From: Burkholderia sp. BCC1644
GTDB taxonomy: Bacteria > Pseudomonadota > Gammaproteobacteria > Burkholderiales > Burkholderiaceae
Reading direction: 5' to 3'
NCBI RefSeq assembly: GCF_902833225.1
Contig: NZ_CADFEI010000014.1
Location: 124,001-188,000 of the forward strand
Length of the DNA stretch: 64,000 bases
In this document: positions 1 through 7,890 of the stretch, in pieces
Position numbering within the stretch: the stretch's first letter is position 1
How the letters are laid out: each line of letters starts with the position of its first letter
The notes under the pieces: generated by a model
What the model was told of the DNA's origin: nothing
The model's database searches: none
What the model saw: only the letters and a program-made list of their open reading frames with translations
Program-made: the position numbers and the translations under genes

Positions 1-428
1 ATCTTCGCGAGATTGACGAGGTTGCGCAGCGACCACAGGTTCTTCATCCCCTCGGCCGGATTGAGCCGCGACAGCTGCGGCACGAGGCGGCTCCACGCCA
101 TCACGCCGCCCACCTGCACGAAGCCCGCGAGCAGGCCCGCCAGCAGCCCGGCCGCGACGATCTGCGCGGACAGCGTCACCCAGTCGCGCGCGGCGCCGTC
201 GATCAGCACCGCGATCCGCGCGGACGGATCGGCCGCGCCGGCCGCGTCGAACACGAGCCGGAACAGCGCCTGCAGCCGCGCGAACAGCGAACCGATGCCC
301 ACCGCGAGCGCAACGCACACGCCGACGAAGAACGCCGACGAAATCGTTTCCGCGCTCTTCGGCACATCGCCTTTCTCGCGCGCCTCGCGCAGGCGCTTCG
401 CGGTCGGCTTCTGGTCCTTTTCGGCCAT
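1..428 (-). CDS. sctU: SctU type III export switch protein (partial, 3' end off the window)
   Basis: This is the amino-terminal 142 residues of a FlhB/YscU-family inner-membrane protein of the type III export apparatus. Its carboxy-terminal cytoplasmic domain, which self-cleaves at NPTH and switches substrate class, lies beyond the left edge. The start reads MAEKDQKPTAKRLREA, matching the family's conserved EKPT-x-KRLREAREKG opening, followed by two hydrophobic segments at about residues 27-50 and 80-105. It begins 16 bases after the sctT stop and is the last visible gene of the minus-strand T3SS operon. The presence of the NPTH site cannot be checked here. Confidence 0.93.
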   Translation of the reverse strand, partial: MAEKDQKPTAKRLREAREKGDVPKSAETISSAFFVGVCVALAVGIGSLFARLQALFRLVFDAAGAADPSARIAVLIDGAARDWVTLSAQIVAAGLLAGLLAGFVQVGGVMAWSRLVPQLSRLNPAEGMKNLWSLRNLVNLAK

Positions 429-444
429 GTCGGCTCCCGCGCGC

Positions 445-1254
445 TCAGCCGCCGCCGTGCGCGGCGAACAGCGCGCGCAGCAGCGCCATCAGCCCGCTGT
501 CGGGGCTCAGCAGCGAATGCAGCGACGCATACACCACCGGCAGGAACAGCATCATCATCAGCAACGCGAGCGCGCTCTTCAGCGGTTGCGAGAACACGAA
601 GATGTTGAGCTGCGGCACCGCGCGCCCGACGAGGCCGATGCCGAGCTCGACGAGGACCAGCACGATCGTCACCGGCGCGGCGAGCTTCACCATCCATTCG
701 AAGATCGTGTCGGTCTGCCGCACGATGAAGGTCTGCAGCATCGACGAGAAATCGGGGCCGAGCGAGCCGATCGGCCACCACGCGTACGACTGCGCGAACA
801 GTTGCACGAGCACCTGCAGGCCGCCCGCCGTGACGAACAGCGCGATCGCGACGAAATTGAGGAATCCCGACGTCGGGCCGCCCTCGTGCCCGCCCATCGG
901 ATCGAAGAACGCGGCGCTGCCGCTGCCGGTCTGGAAGTCGATCAGGTAGCCGACGCCCTGGATCGCGAACAGCACCGCGCTGAATGCGCCCGCGAGCAGC
1001 ATGCCGACCACCGCTTCCTTCGCGACGAGCAGGCACCACATCAGGAACGGCAGCGCGGCCACCTGCGCGGAATCGATCGCCGGCGCGACGAACGCGGCGA
1101 TCACGACGGCGATCCCGTTGCGCACGAGGCCCGTGATGATCTGCTCGTTGAACACCGGCACGACGAACATGATCGGCAACAGGCGCGGCATCACGTAGAG
1201 CAGCGGCCGCAGCGTGCCCGCGACGTCGTTGAATCCCGCGGCCTGGTCTAGCAT
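445..1254 (-). CDS. sctT: SctT type III export apparatus membrane protein
   Basis: This 269-residue polytopic protein belongs to the SctT/YscT/HrcT/FliR family. Together with SctR and SctS it forms the export-gate core in the inner membrane under the needle complex. Several long hydrophobic segments are visible, with the family-typical stretch GVGYLIDFQTGSGSAAFFDP near residue 120 and a hydrophobic carboxy terminus. Length is normal for the family (about 260). Its start overlaps the end of the sctO-like gene by 7 bases, so translation is probably coupled. The name is secure from sequence plus position between sctO and sctU. Confidence 0.94.
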   Translation of the reverse strand: MLDQAAGFNDVAGTLRPLLYVMPRLLPIMFVVPVFNEQIITGLVRNGIAVVIAAFVAPAIDSAQVAALPFLMWCLLVAKEAVVGMLLAGAFSAVLFAIQGVGYLIDFQTGSGSAAFFDPMGGHEGGPTSGFLNFVAIALFVTAGGLQVLVQLFAQSYAWWPIGSLGPDFSSMLQTFIVRQTDTIFEWMVKLAAPVTIVLVLVELGIGLVGRAVPQLNIFVFSQPLKSALALLMMMLFLPVVYASLHSLLSPDSGLMALLRALFAAHGGG

Positions 1255-1916
1255 CGGCGCTCCGCGACGGCGGGTGGAGCGGGATCGTCGGCGTGGCTGG
1301 AGGTGCCGGGTTCAGTGCCGGCGTCAGTGCCCGCCGCGGCGTCGGTCATCTCCGCATCGAACGCGGCGGCCGCTTCCGGCTGCGCGACGGCATGGGCGGC
1401 TGCATCGCCCGCACCGGCCGCCCACGCGCCGGCCGTCGCGAAACGCCGCACGGCGTAGCCGTCCGCGACTTCGTCGGCGTCGCGCTCGACCCGCGCGGCG
1501 CGTGCATGCAGCGCCTTCTCGCCGGCCTTCTCGAGCTTGTCCTCGGCGGCCTTCGCCTTGCGCGCGGCGCGCTGCAGGTCGGCCAGCGTCGCCTCGTGGC
1601 CGCGATGTACGTGCGCTGCCTCGTTCACCGATGCGTTCGCGCTGCCGATGTGGCGGTCGAACGTGCGCGTGTCAGCCGCCGCGTCCTGCAGCGCGCGTGC
1701 CTCGCGCACATCGTCGGCGAGCCGCGTCTGGATCGCGGCCTTCGCGGCGACCTGCTGCGCGAGCTGCGCATGGGCGGCATCGAGCGCGCGGCGGCTCTGC
1801 GCGGCGATGCCCTGCTGGCGCGCGGCCGCGACGCGGGCGATCTGGCTGCGCATCTCGCGCACGCGCTTCAGGCGCGCGAGCGTCGCGAGCACGAGGCGGT
1901 CGTCGGCTTCAGACAT
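1248..1916 (-). CDS. sctO: SctO-like (HrpB7/YscO) coiled-coil stalk protein
   Basis: A 222-residue, Ala/Arg/Glu-rich, almost entirely helical protein with no membrane segment. Residues 1-150 look like an antiparallel coiled coil; the last 70 residues are Ala/Pro-rich and probably disordered. In type III systems the gene directly after the ATPase encodes the stalk protein (SctO, YscO, FliJ, or HrpB7 in plant-pathogen systems), which links the ATPase hexamer to the SctV gate. Primary sequence is poorly conserved in this family, so the call rests mainly on position, size and heptad-like composition. The start overlaps the sctN stop by 8 bases. Confidence 0.8.
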   Translation of the reverse strand: MSEADDRLVLATLARLKRVREMRSQIARVAAARQQGIAAQSRRALDAAHAQLAQQVAAKAAIQTRLADDVREARALQDAAADTRTFDRHIGSANASVNEAAHVHRGHEATLADLQRAARKAKAAEDKLEKAGEKALHARAARVERDADEVADGYAVRRFATAGAWAAGAGDAAAHAVAQPEAAAAFDAEMTDAAAGTDAGTEPGTSSHADDPAPPAVAERRC

Positions 1917-3288
1917 GATCGTTCGCGAGCTTCATCAGCTTCGCGAGCTGCGCGTCGAAACGCACGTCCTCGGTCGACGCCTGCGCGCAGAACGCACCGA
2001 TCGCGTCGCGCGCGCGCAGCGCGAGATCGCCGAGCCGGTCGCTGCCTTCGCGATACTCGCCGATCTGCACGAGCAGCTCGATCTCCTGGTACTTCGCGAT
2101 CAGCTCGCGCACGCGCGCGGCCGCATGCTGGTGCGCGCGGCTCGCGACGAGCGGCATCACGCGCGACAGGCTCGCGAGCACGTCGATCGCCGGATAGCGG
2201 TTCGCGAGCGCGATCTTGCGCGACAGCACGATATGGCCGTCGAGGATCGAGCGCACTTCCTCCGCGATCGGATCCGACTCCTCGTCGCCTTCGACGAGCA
2301 CCGTGTAGAGCGCGGTGATCGACCCGTGCGCGCCCTGCCCCGCCCGTTCCAGCAGGCGCGGCAGCACCGCGAACGTCGACGGCGGGAAGCTGCGCCGCGT
2401 CGGCGGCTCGCCGCTCGCGAGGCCGACCTCGCGTTGCGCGCGGGCGAAACGCGTCAGCGAATCGACCAGCAGCAGCACGCGCTTGCCCGCATCGCGGAAA
2501 TGCTCGGCAATCGCGGTGGCGACCAGCGCGGATTTCACGCGCTCCATCGCGGGGCGATCGGAGGTCGACACGACGACGATCGAACGCGCGCGCACCTCCG
2601 GCGACAGGCTGTGCTCGATGAATTCGCGCACCTCGCGGCCGCGTTCCCCGACGAGCGCGATCACGTTCACGTCGGCCTGCGCACCGCGCGCGATCATCCC
2701 GAGCAGCGTGCTCTTGCCGACGCCGGACGGCGCGAAGATGCCGACGCGCTGCCCGATGCCGAGCGTCATCAGGCCGTCGATCACGCGCACGCCGGTCGGA
2801 AACGGGGTGTCGATCATCTTGCGCGCGAGCGGATTCGGCGGATCCTGCTGCGTCGACACCCACGCGGCGCCCGTCACGGGCCCGCGATCGTCGAGCGGCC
2901 GGCCGAGCCCGTCCAGCACCCGGCCGAACAGTCCTTCGCCCACCGGAAACACATGCTCGCGCCCGGACGGCACGACGGTCGTCTCCGGCGACAGCCCCGC
3001 CACGTCGCCGAGCGGCGTGAGCAAGGTCGTCTGCCGCGAGAAGCCGACCACCTCCGCGAGCAGCGTCGGCTGGTTCGGCGTGCGCAGCTCGCAGATTTCG
3101 CCAAGGCGCGCACGGATGCCCGTCGCGTTCAGGATCTGCCCGACCGCGTGATTGACGCGCCCCTGCACCGACACCGGCGAGAAGAACGCGAGCCCCGCGT
3201 CGAGCTCGCCGACGAGGCGGCCGCGATCGAACGGCGCGCCGTCGTCTTCTCTGCCGAACGGCTGCGGATCGTCGAGCGGTGCGCTCAT
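1909..3288 (-). CDS. sctN: SctN type III secretion ATPase
   Basis: A 459-residue F1-type ATPase that energises substrate unfolding and chaperone release at the cytoplasmic base of the injectisome. A Walker A motif APSGVGKST is at about residues 186-194, a Walker B LLLVDSLTRFA at about 272-282, and an ALVGERGREV segment typical of SctN/FliI near 211. The reading frame extends 35 codons further upstream, but the start chosen here overlaps the sctL stop in an ATGA arrangement and gives the normal family length. Sits between the stator gene sctL and the stalk gene sctO, the usual order. Confidence 0.96.
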   Translation of the reverse strand: MSAPLDDPQPFGREDDGAPFDRGRLVGELDAGLAFFSPVSVQGRVNHAVGQILNATGIRARLGEICELRTPNQPTLLAEVVGFSRQTTLLTPLGDVAGLSPETTVVPSGREHVFPVGEGLFGRVLDGLGRPLDDRGPVTGAAWVSTQQDPPNPLARKMIDTPFPTGVRVIDGLMTLGIGQRVGIFAPSGVGKSTLLGMIARGAQADVNVIALVGERGREVREFIEHSLSPEVRARSIVVVSTSDRPAMERVKSALVATAIAEHFRDAGKRVLLLVDSLTRFARAQREVGLASGEPPTRRSFPPSTFAVLPRLLERAGQGAHGSITALYTVLVEGDEESDPIAEEVRSILDGHIVLSRKIALANRYPAIDVLASLSRVMPLVASRAHQHAAARVRELIAKYQEIELLVQIGEYREGSDRLGDLALRARDAIGAFCAQASTEDVRFDAQLAKLMKLANDHV

Positions 3289-3914
3289 CGCGCGGCGCCC
3301 TTCAACGCATCGCGGCGGATCGCCTGGCGCAGCGCGTCGATCTGCAGGTCGAGGCTCGCGTCGATGCGCCCGGACGGCGTCTCGACCGTGCACGCGTGAC
3401 GTTCGAGCTGCGCGTCCTCGACGATGCGGATCTTCTGGCGGTTCGACTGCCCGGCGAACGCGCCGTCGAGCGCATCGCGCATCTCGTCCTTGCGGCCGGG
3501 CGCGACATGCACGACCAGGAACGCCTCGTCGCGCACGAGCGGCGCGATCCGCGCGAGCGCGGCCTCGTACAGCTTCTGCGTGCTCATCTCGCCGACGATC
3601 GCGCGCACGGCTTTCACGACGATATCGGCCATCGCATCCTTCATCGTCTCCATCGTGCGCGTGGCGGCGAGTGCCTGCGTGTACGCCTGCGCGGCCTGCT
3701 CGCGCTGCGCGCGGCGCATCCCTTCGTCGTAGCCGGCCGCCTGGCGCTTGTCGAATTCGCGCTGTGCGTCGGCGACGATGCGCGCGGCCTCTTCATGCGC
3801 GGTCGCGATCACCGCGGACGCGTCGAGCAGCGCCGCGTATTCGCGCTCCTTGAGCACCTTGCGCTCCGACAGCAGTTGCAGGTTGTCGCTCGTGATCAGA
3901 AAAGCCAGTCCCAT
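3285..3914 (-). CDS. sctL: SctL-like (HrpB5/YscL) ATPase stator
   Basis: A 209-residue soluble protein with a long charged helical amino-terminal half (AHEEAARIVADAQREFDKRQ, about residues 58-77) and a more globular carboxy-terminal half. This is the FliH/YscL pattern, where the helix dimerises and the C-terminal domain holds the ATPase. The gene directly precedes sctN and overlaps it by 4 bases, as expected for a protein that forms a 2:1 complex with SctN. It in turn overlaps the end of the sctK-like gene. The call rests on architecture and position. Confidence 0.88.
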   Translation of the reverse strand: MGLAFLITSDNLQLLSERKVLKEREYAALLDASAVIATAHEEAARIVADAQREFDKRQAAGYDEGMRRAQREQAAQAYTQALAATRTMETMKDAMADIVVKAVRAIVGEMSTQKLYEAALARIAPLVRDEAFLVVHVAPGRKDEMRDALDGAFAGQSNRQKIRIVEDAQLERHACTVETPSGRIDASLDLQIDALRQAIRRDALKGAAR

Positions 3915-4645
3915 GACGCAAGCCTCTCGGGAATCAGAAACAGGAACATCAGTTCGCCGAACTGGTCGCGCTGCGCGCGGTTCAGCCAGTAAGGCGCTTC
4001 ATCGTCGATCGCGCGGTTGAATTTCAGGCGGACGCGCCGCGCGACCGCATCGCCGGCCACGCCGATGAAATCCGCGAGCAACCGCCCGCCGCGTGCACGG
4101 ATCACGACCGGCAACGCGGCGGGATCGGCACGCCACGGTTCGAGCGTTTCGGACAGTGCGCCGAATTCCGGCGCGCGTTCGAGCGCCAGCTCCAGCGCGT
4201 CGCCACCGAGCCGCGCCGCGACTTCCGCGCGAATGCGGCGCGCGGCCAGCGCCTCGCGCAGCCAGGTGCGATGCAGCAGCAGCCCCGCATACGCGGCCAG
4301 TTGCTCGAGCGCCGCGCCCGGCAGCAGCGCGAGCCGCGCGCTCGGGTTCGCGACGTCGAAGTCGTGCCGGTCGGCCACGCCGTTCGCATCGAGCAGGTGC
4401 CGCGCGAGCAGCTTGCGGCCAGCCGCGCCGAACGCGTCCGGCGAGCGGTAGCCCGCGGGCCAGCCGGCCGGCACGCGCGTCACGTGCAGGTAGCGGTCGG
4501 GCCGCAGGTTGAAGTCGCAGACGAGCGCATGGAACGCCGCGCGGCGCGGTGCGGGCGGCGCCGCGAGCGGCTGCAGCCACGGCAGTGGCGCGGCGTCGGT
4601 CAGGTTGAGCCCGGCGCCCGGCGGCGGTGCGTGCGGATCGCTCAT
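3896..4645 (-). CDS. sctK: SctK-like (HrpB4) sorting-platform protein
   Basis: A 249-residue soluble, Ala/Leu/Arg-rich protein located between sctJ and sctL. That is the position of HrpB4 in the Xanthomonas/Ralstonia hrpB operon and of SctK (YscK, OrgA) generally; SctK links the cytoplasmic sorting platform to the inner ring. It contains a run of aromatic and basic residues (CDFNLRPDRYLHV) near residues 43-56 and ends in SWDWLF. The family diverges quickly, so identity is supported mostly by order and size. The gene overlaps sctL by 19 bases and sctJ by 4 bases. Confidence 0.8.
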   Translation of the reverse strand: MSDPHAPPPGAGLNLTDAAPLPWLQPLAAPPAPRRAAFHALVCDFNLRPDRYLHVTRVPAGWPAGYRSPDAFGAAGRKLLARHLLDANGVADRHDFDVANPSARLALLPGAALEQLAAYAGLLLHRTWLREALAARRIRAEVAARLGGDALELALERAPEFGALSETLEPWRADPAALPVVIRARGGRLLADFIGVAGDAVARRVRLKFNRAIDDEAPYWLNRAQRDQFGELMFLFLIPERLASWDWLF

Positions 4646-5523
4646 GCGCCGTCGCGCGCGCCGTCCGGCGTGCGCAGGCCGCCGCCCGACTGCGACGCGC
4701 CGCCGGCACCGTTCGCTGCGCGCGGCGCACCGAGCAGGCCCGCGAGCCGCGCGCCGAACATCCCGCGCCGGGCGGCCGACAGCGCGATGACCGCGCAGGT
4801 CAGCAGGATCAGCGCGAACACGAGCCAGCCGAGCGGCGAACGCAGCCGCAGGATGTCGGACACCGCGCTGCCGATCCCGTCCACGCGCGTTGCCTGCACG
4901 GCGGCCGGCTGCAGGAACAGCGCCACGTTGTCGTACTGCAGCCCTTCGATGCTGTGCGCGACGAGATCCTTGACCATCGGCGCCATCGCGCGCAGGTCGA
5001 CGCCCGGCCGGTAACGGATGTACACGGCCGCCGACGACGGCTTGATCTTGTCCGCGAGCGGATCGTTCTCCGGAATCACGACCTGCACGCGCGCGACCAC
5101 CACGCCCTCGATGTCCTGCAGCGTACGCGACAGGTCCTGCGACACGCCGTACAGGTAGCGCACGCGTTCCTCGGCCGGCGTCGACACGAGGCCCTGCTTC
5201 TGGAACAGCTCACCGAGGCTCGCATAGCTGGGCTTCGGCAGCCCGTTCGCGTGCAGCACCGTGAGCGCCGGCTGCATGTCGCCGTCCGCGACGCTCACCA
5301 GCCATGCGTTGCGGTCCGACGTATCGCGCGCGTCGTTGTCCTTCGACGCGCTGATGCCCGCGTCGCCGAGCACCGCGATCATCTGGTTCGCGTCGCGCTC
5401 CGACAGTCCCGAGTACAGCTCCTTCTGGCACCCGGCCAGCAGCACGAGCAGCCCCGCGAGCAGCGCGCGCGCCGCCCGGCTGCGCCACGCATGCGCGCGC
5501 GGCGTCGAATCGATCGTCGTCAT
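4642..5523 (-). CDS. sctJ: SctJ inner-membrane ring lipoprotein
   Basis: A 293-residue YscJ/HrcJ/PrgK-family lipoprotein forming the periplasmic inner ring of the T3SS basal body. The signal peptide ends in a lipobox (LLAGC, Cys about residue 32) followed by QKELYSGLSERDANQM, the hallmark start of the family. A single transmembrane helix (LGWLVFALILLTCAVIAL) lies at about residues 229-246 with a short cytoplasmic tail. Length is normal. It lies 50 bases after the sctI stop and overlaps sctK by 4 bases. Confidence 0.96.
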   Translation of the reverse strand: MTTIDSTPRAHAWRSRAARALLAGLLVLLAGCQKELYSGLSERDANQMIAVLGDAGISASKDNDARDTSDRNAWLVSVADGDMQPALTVLHANGLPKPSYASLGELFQKQGLVSTPAEERVRYLYGVSQDLSRTLQDIEGVVVARVQVVIPENDPLADKIKPSSAAVYIRYRPGVDLRAMAPMVKDLVAHSIEGLQYDNVALFLQPAAVQATRVDGIGSAVSDILRLRSPLGWLVFALILLTCAVIALSAARRGMFGARLAGLLGAPRAANGAGGASQSGGGLRTPDGARDGA

Positions 5524-5573
5524 CGTTTGTCCGCTTCAGGGCGCGCGAGACCGGATCCGGCCCACGCGCGCCA

Positions 5574-6053
5574 TCACTCCTGCGTCTTCAGCACCGTGTG
5601 CGTGAAGCCGTTCGCCGCCTGCGCGACCGACAGGCTCAATTGGTATTCCGAAATGGTGGTGGTCGCCGTCCACTGGAAATCCATCGCCTTCACCATCGTC
5701 ATCAGCGGATCGCTGCGGTTGTCCGCCATCGACGTCAGCATCTCGCTGCGATGCTTGTCGATGTTCGCGTACCGCGAATCGAGATCGTTGCCGTAGGTGC
5801 GCAACCGCTCGACCAGCGACGACTGGTTCGCCTGCGCGGGCGTCATCTGCACGGCCGGCGCCGCATCCGCCGGCGCGCGCGACATCGCGACGCCTGACGC
5901 GGACGGTGGCGCGGCCGGCGATGCGCCCGGCTGCATCAGCGCATCGAACTGGCGCACCTGCGCCGGATCGGACGCCGCACCCGTCTGCTGCTGCGCGGCA
6001 CTCGCGAGCGCGGCCGCGCCCGGCGGCGCCGCGCCTACGCCTGTCACTGACAT
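5574..6053 (-). CDS. sctI: SctI-like inner rod protein (HrpB2 type)
   Basis: A 159-residue protein directly upstream of sctJ. Its carboxy-terminal half (NRSDPLMTMVKAMDFQWT, then ISEYQLSLSVAQAANGF, ending HTVLKTQE) has the amphipathic pattern of T3SS inner-rod proteins, which polymerise inside the basal body and end in a similar L-x-x-Q tail. The amino-terminal half is Ala/Pro-rich and low in complexity. The Shine-Dalgarno AAGGAGG sits 8 bases before the ATG used here; an ATG two codons further upstream is only 2 bases from it and is less likely. Position matches hrpB2 in Hrp2 operons. Confidence 0.8.
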   Translation of the reverse strand: MSVTGVGAAPPGAAALASAAQQQTGAASDPAQVRQFDALMQPGASPAAPPSASGVAMSRAPADAAPAVQMTPAQANQSSLVERLRTYGNDLDSRYANIDKHRSEMLTSMADNRSDPLMTMVKAMDFQWTATTTISEYQLSLSVAQAANGFTHTVLKTQE

Positions 6054-6201
6054 GTCCATGCCCTCCTTGAATGGCCGACACCGGACCGGATCGGTCGGGC
6101 CAGCCCGGAACAGGCCGGCCGGCACGCGCGCATCCGCCGCCGGATGCCCGTCTCGGGCAAACCCGGCGCGCGGCCACGCGCGGCACGGCCGGCGACCGGC
6201 G

Positions 6202-6414
6202 TCATGCGCGGCCGGCCGAGCTCAGGTGTTGCGCGACCTGGGCGTTCGCCGTCCCTTCTTGCGCGGTCACTGCGTTGCTGGTTTCGAATGTCGCCGTCGA
6301 CTGCTGAACCTGGAAGTTGATCTTCGTCAGTTCGAGCTGCGTCTTGGTCAGGTCGTCGGCCTGCTGCTGGACCTGGTTCGTGTTGGTTGCACCACCTGCT
6401 GCCTGCGTACCCAT
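6202..6414 (-). CDS. Small helical T3SS protein, candidate needle/pilus subunit (SctF)
   Basis: A 70-residue protein starting MGTQAAGGATNTNQVQQQ and continuing with one long polar amphipathic helix (DDLTKTQLELTKINFQVQQ, about residues 20-38), ending AQVAQHLSSAGRA. It is Gln/Thr/Ala-rich, lacks Cys, a signal peptide and a membrane segment, and is preceded by AAGGAG with 7-base spacing. Size, composition and position between sctD and sctI fit a needle or pilus monomer, the one structural part otherwise missing from the visible set. No signature proves this; a secreted regulator or chaperone is possible. Confidence 0.6.
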   Translation of the reverse strand: MGTQAAGGATNTNQVQQQADDLTKTQLELTKINFQVQQSTATFETSNAVTAQEGTANAQVAQHLSSAGRA

Positions 6415-6555
6415 GTTGCGCTCCTTGACGTGAACTTCATCCACCTTCCGGCGGCAGCCCCATGCCCCGCCGGCGACGTGAGCCGCCGCACCGCTGCGAC
6501 GCCCCGCGTAATGCACGCACCGCGCGCCGCGCGATGCGCATGACCTGTCGCGGCG

Positions 6556-7890
6556 CTAGTGCGCCACCTCCTTCGATGCCCCGGCGGCGGCCGCAGCCTC
6601 CGGCAACAGCGTCGGCCCCGGCACCGGCTGCGCGACCCCCGCGGCCGCGCCGCTCGCGAGCGGCGCCACGGGCGGTGCCGGCGCCTGCTCGGGCGCACTC
6701 GCCGACGGGCCGCCGAGCGGCATCGTGATGCGCTGACCGTTGCGTTCGAACACGACTTCGTCCGCGCCGATCGACACGACGGTCGCGCCCTCCTTCAGCC
6801 GCGCGCCTTCGAAATAGCGGCTGCCGTCGGCCGTCTCGATGTAGCGCTGGTCGCCGTCGCCCGCGAACACCGTCGTGATCTCCGGAATCCCGGCCATGCC
6901 GCCAAGCGTCGTCGCCGTGCGCGGCGCGGCCGGATCGGCATCGCGCACGCGATCGACGACTTCGAGCGCCGGACGCGCGTCCTTCATGTAGTTGCGGATG
7001 CGCGGCTCGATCTGTGCGCGCGCGGCCGCCCCCGTCAGTTCGATCCGGCCGCGGCCGAGATACGTGACCGTCAGCGCCGTATCGCTGAAATAGGTCTGCG
7101 CGGTCGCGACCAGGTCGCTCACCACGTAGATGTTGCCGAGCGCCGCGTTGTCGACGCCCGCGACGATCTGCGCGACGCGTTCGCGCGCGGCCGGATCGCC
7201 GACGTAGCCCGACACGATCACGCCGTCGTCGCGCGGCGCGACGGCCAGCTCCGGATACGCATGCAGCAGTTGCTGCAACCGGTGCGTGCGCGCGAGCACC
7301 GATTCGTGCTGCCACGGCAGGCGCCCCGACCACGTAACGAAGCCGTAGCCGAGCGCGCCGAGCAGCACGCCGATCCACAGCGCGACCAGCGCGATCACGA
7401 GCCGCCGGCTGCCGAGGCGGCGCAATCCGCCCGTGAGCCAGCCGAGCCACGCGGCCTCGCGCGCGGCGTCCGGCGCATCGGCTGCGTCGGGCACCGCGAC
7501 GCTCGCCTGCGCATGCCGCGCGATGCCGAGCCGGATCGAACCGACCGTCACGACGTCGTGCGGCGTCAGCGAGCGGCGACCCGCGCCGAGCGGTTCGTCG
7601 TTGAACAGCACCGCCGCGCCGGTCTCGCCGCCGTGGTTCTGCACGGTCACCGCGAGCGCGCCGACCTGCAGGCACACCTGCTTCGCGCCGATCTCGCGAT
7701 CGGGCAGGATCACTTCGCAATCGGCCGCCGTGCCGACCCAGTTCGCACCGCGCGCGAGCGACATCGTGCGGCCGTACATCGGCCCGCTCAGGAAGCACAG
7801 GTTCCACGGCGACGCGAGCGCCGCCGCGCCGCCCCCCGCGCCGCCGGGCAATGCGCCGTCGCCGTGCGGATCAATGATGGTCGTCGACAT
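6556..7890 (-). CDS. sctD: SctD inner-membrane ring protein with FHA-like domain
   Basis: A 444-residue SctD/YscD-family protein. Residues about 30-125 resemble a cytoplasmic forkhead-associated domain (SGPMYGRTMSLARGANWVG, then NHGGETGAAVLFNDEPLG). One transmembrane helix follows at about 164-188 (VIALVALWIGVLLGALGYGF), then periplasmic ring-building repeats (VSGYVGDPAARERV). The last 40 residues are a Pro/Ala-rich tail. It anchors the outer of the two inner-membrane rings. GGAG lies 9 bases before the ATG, and its first 20 bases overlap the end of sctC, suggesting coupled translation of the two ring proteins. Confidence 0.9.
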   Translation of the reverse strand: MSTTIIDPHGDGALPGGAGGGAAALASPWNLCFLSGPMYGRTMSLARGANWVGTAADCEVILPDREIGAKQVCLQVGALAVTVQNHGGETGAAVLFNDEPLGAGRRSLTPHDVVTVGSIRLGIARHAQASVAVPDAADAPDAAREAAWLGWLTGGLRRLGSRRLVIALVALWIGVLLGALGYGFVTWSGRLPWQHESVLARTHRLQQLLHAYPELAVAPRDDGVIVSGYVGDPAARERVAQIVAGVDNAALGNIYVVSDLVATAQTYFSDTALTVTYLGRGRIELTGAAARAQIEPRIRNYMKDARPALEVVDRVRDADPAAPRTATTLGGMAGIPEITTVFAGDGDQRYIETADGSRYFEGARLKEGATVVSIGADEVVFERNGQRITMPLGGPSASAPEQAPAPPVAPLASGAAAGVAQPVPGPTLLPEAAAAAGASKEVAH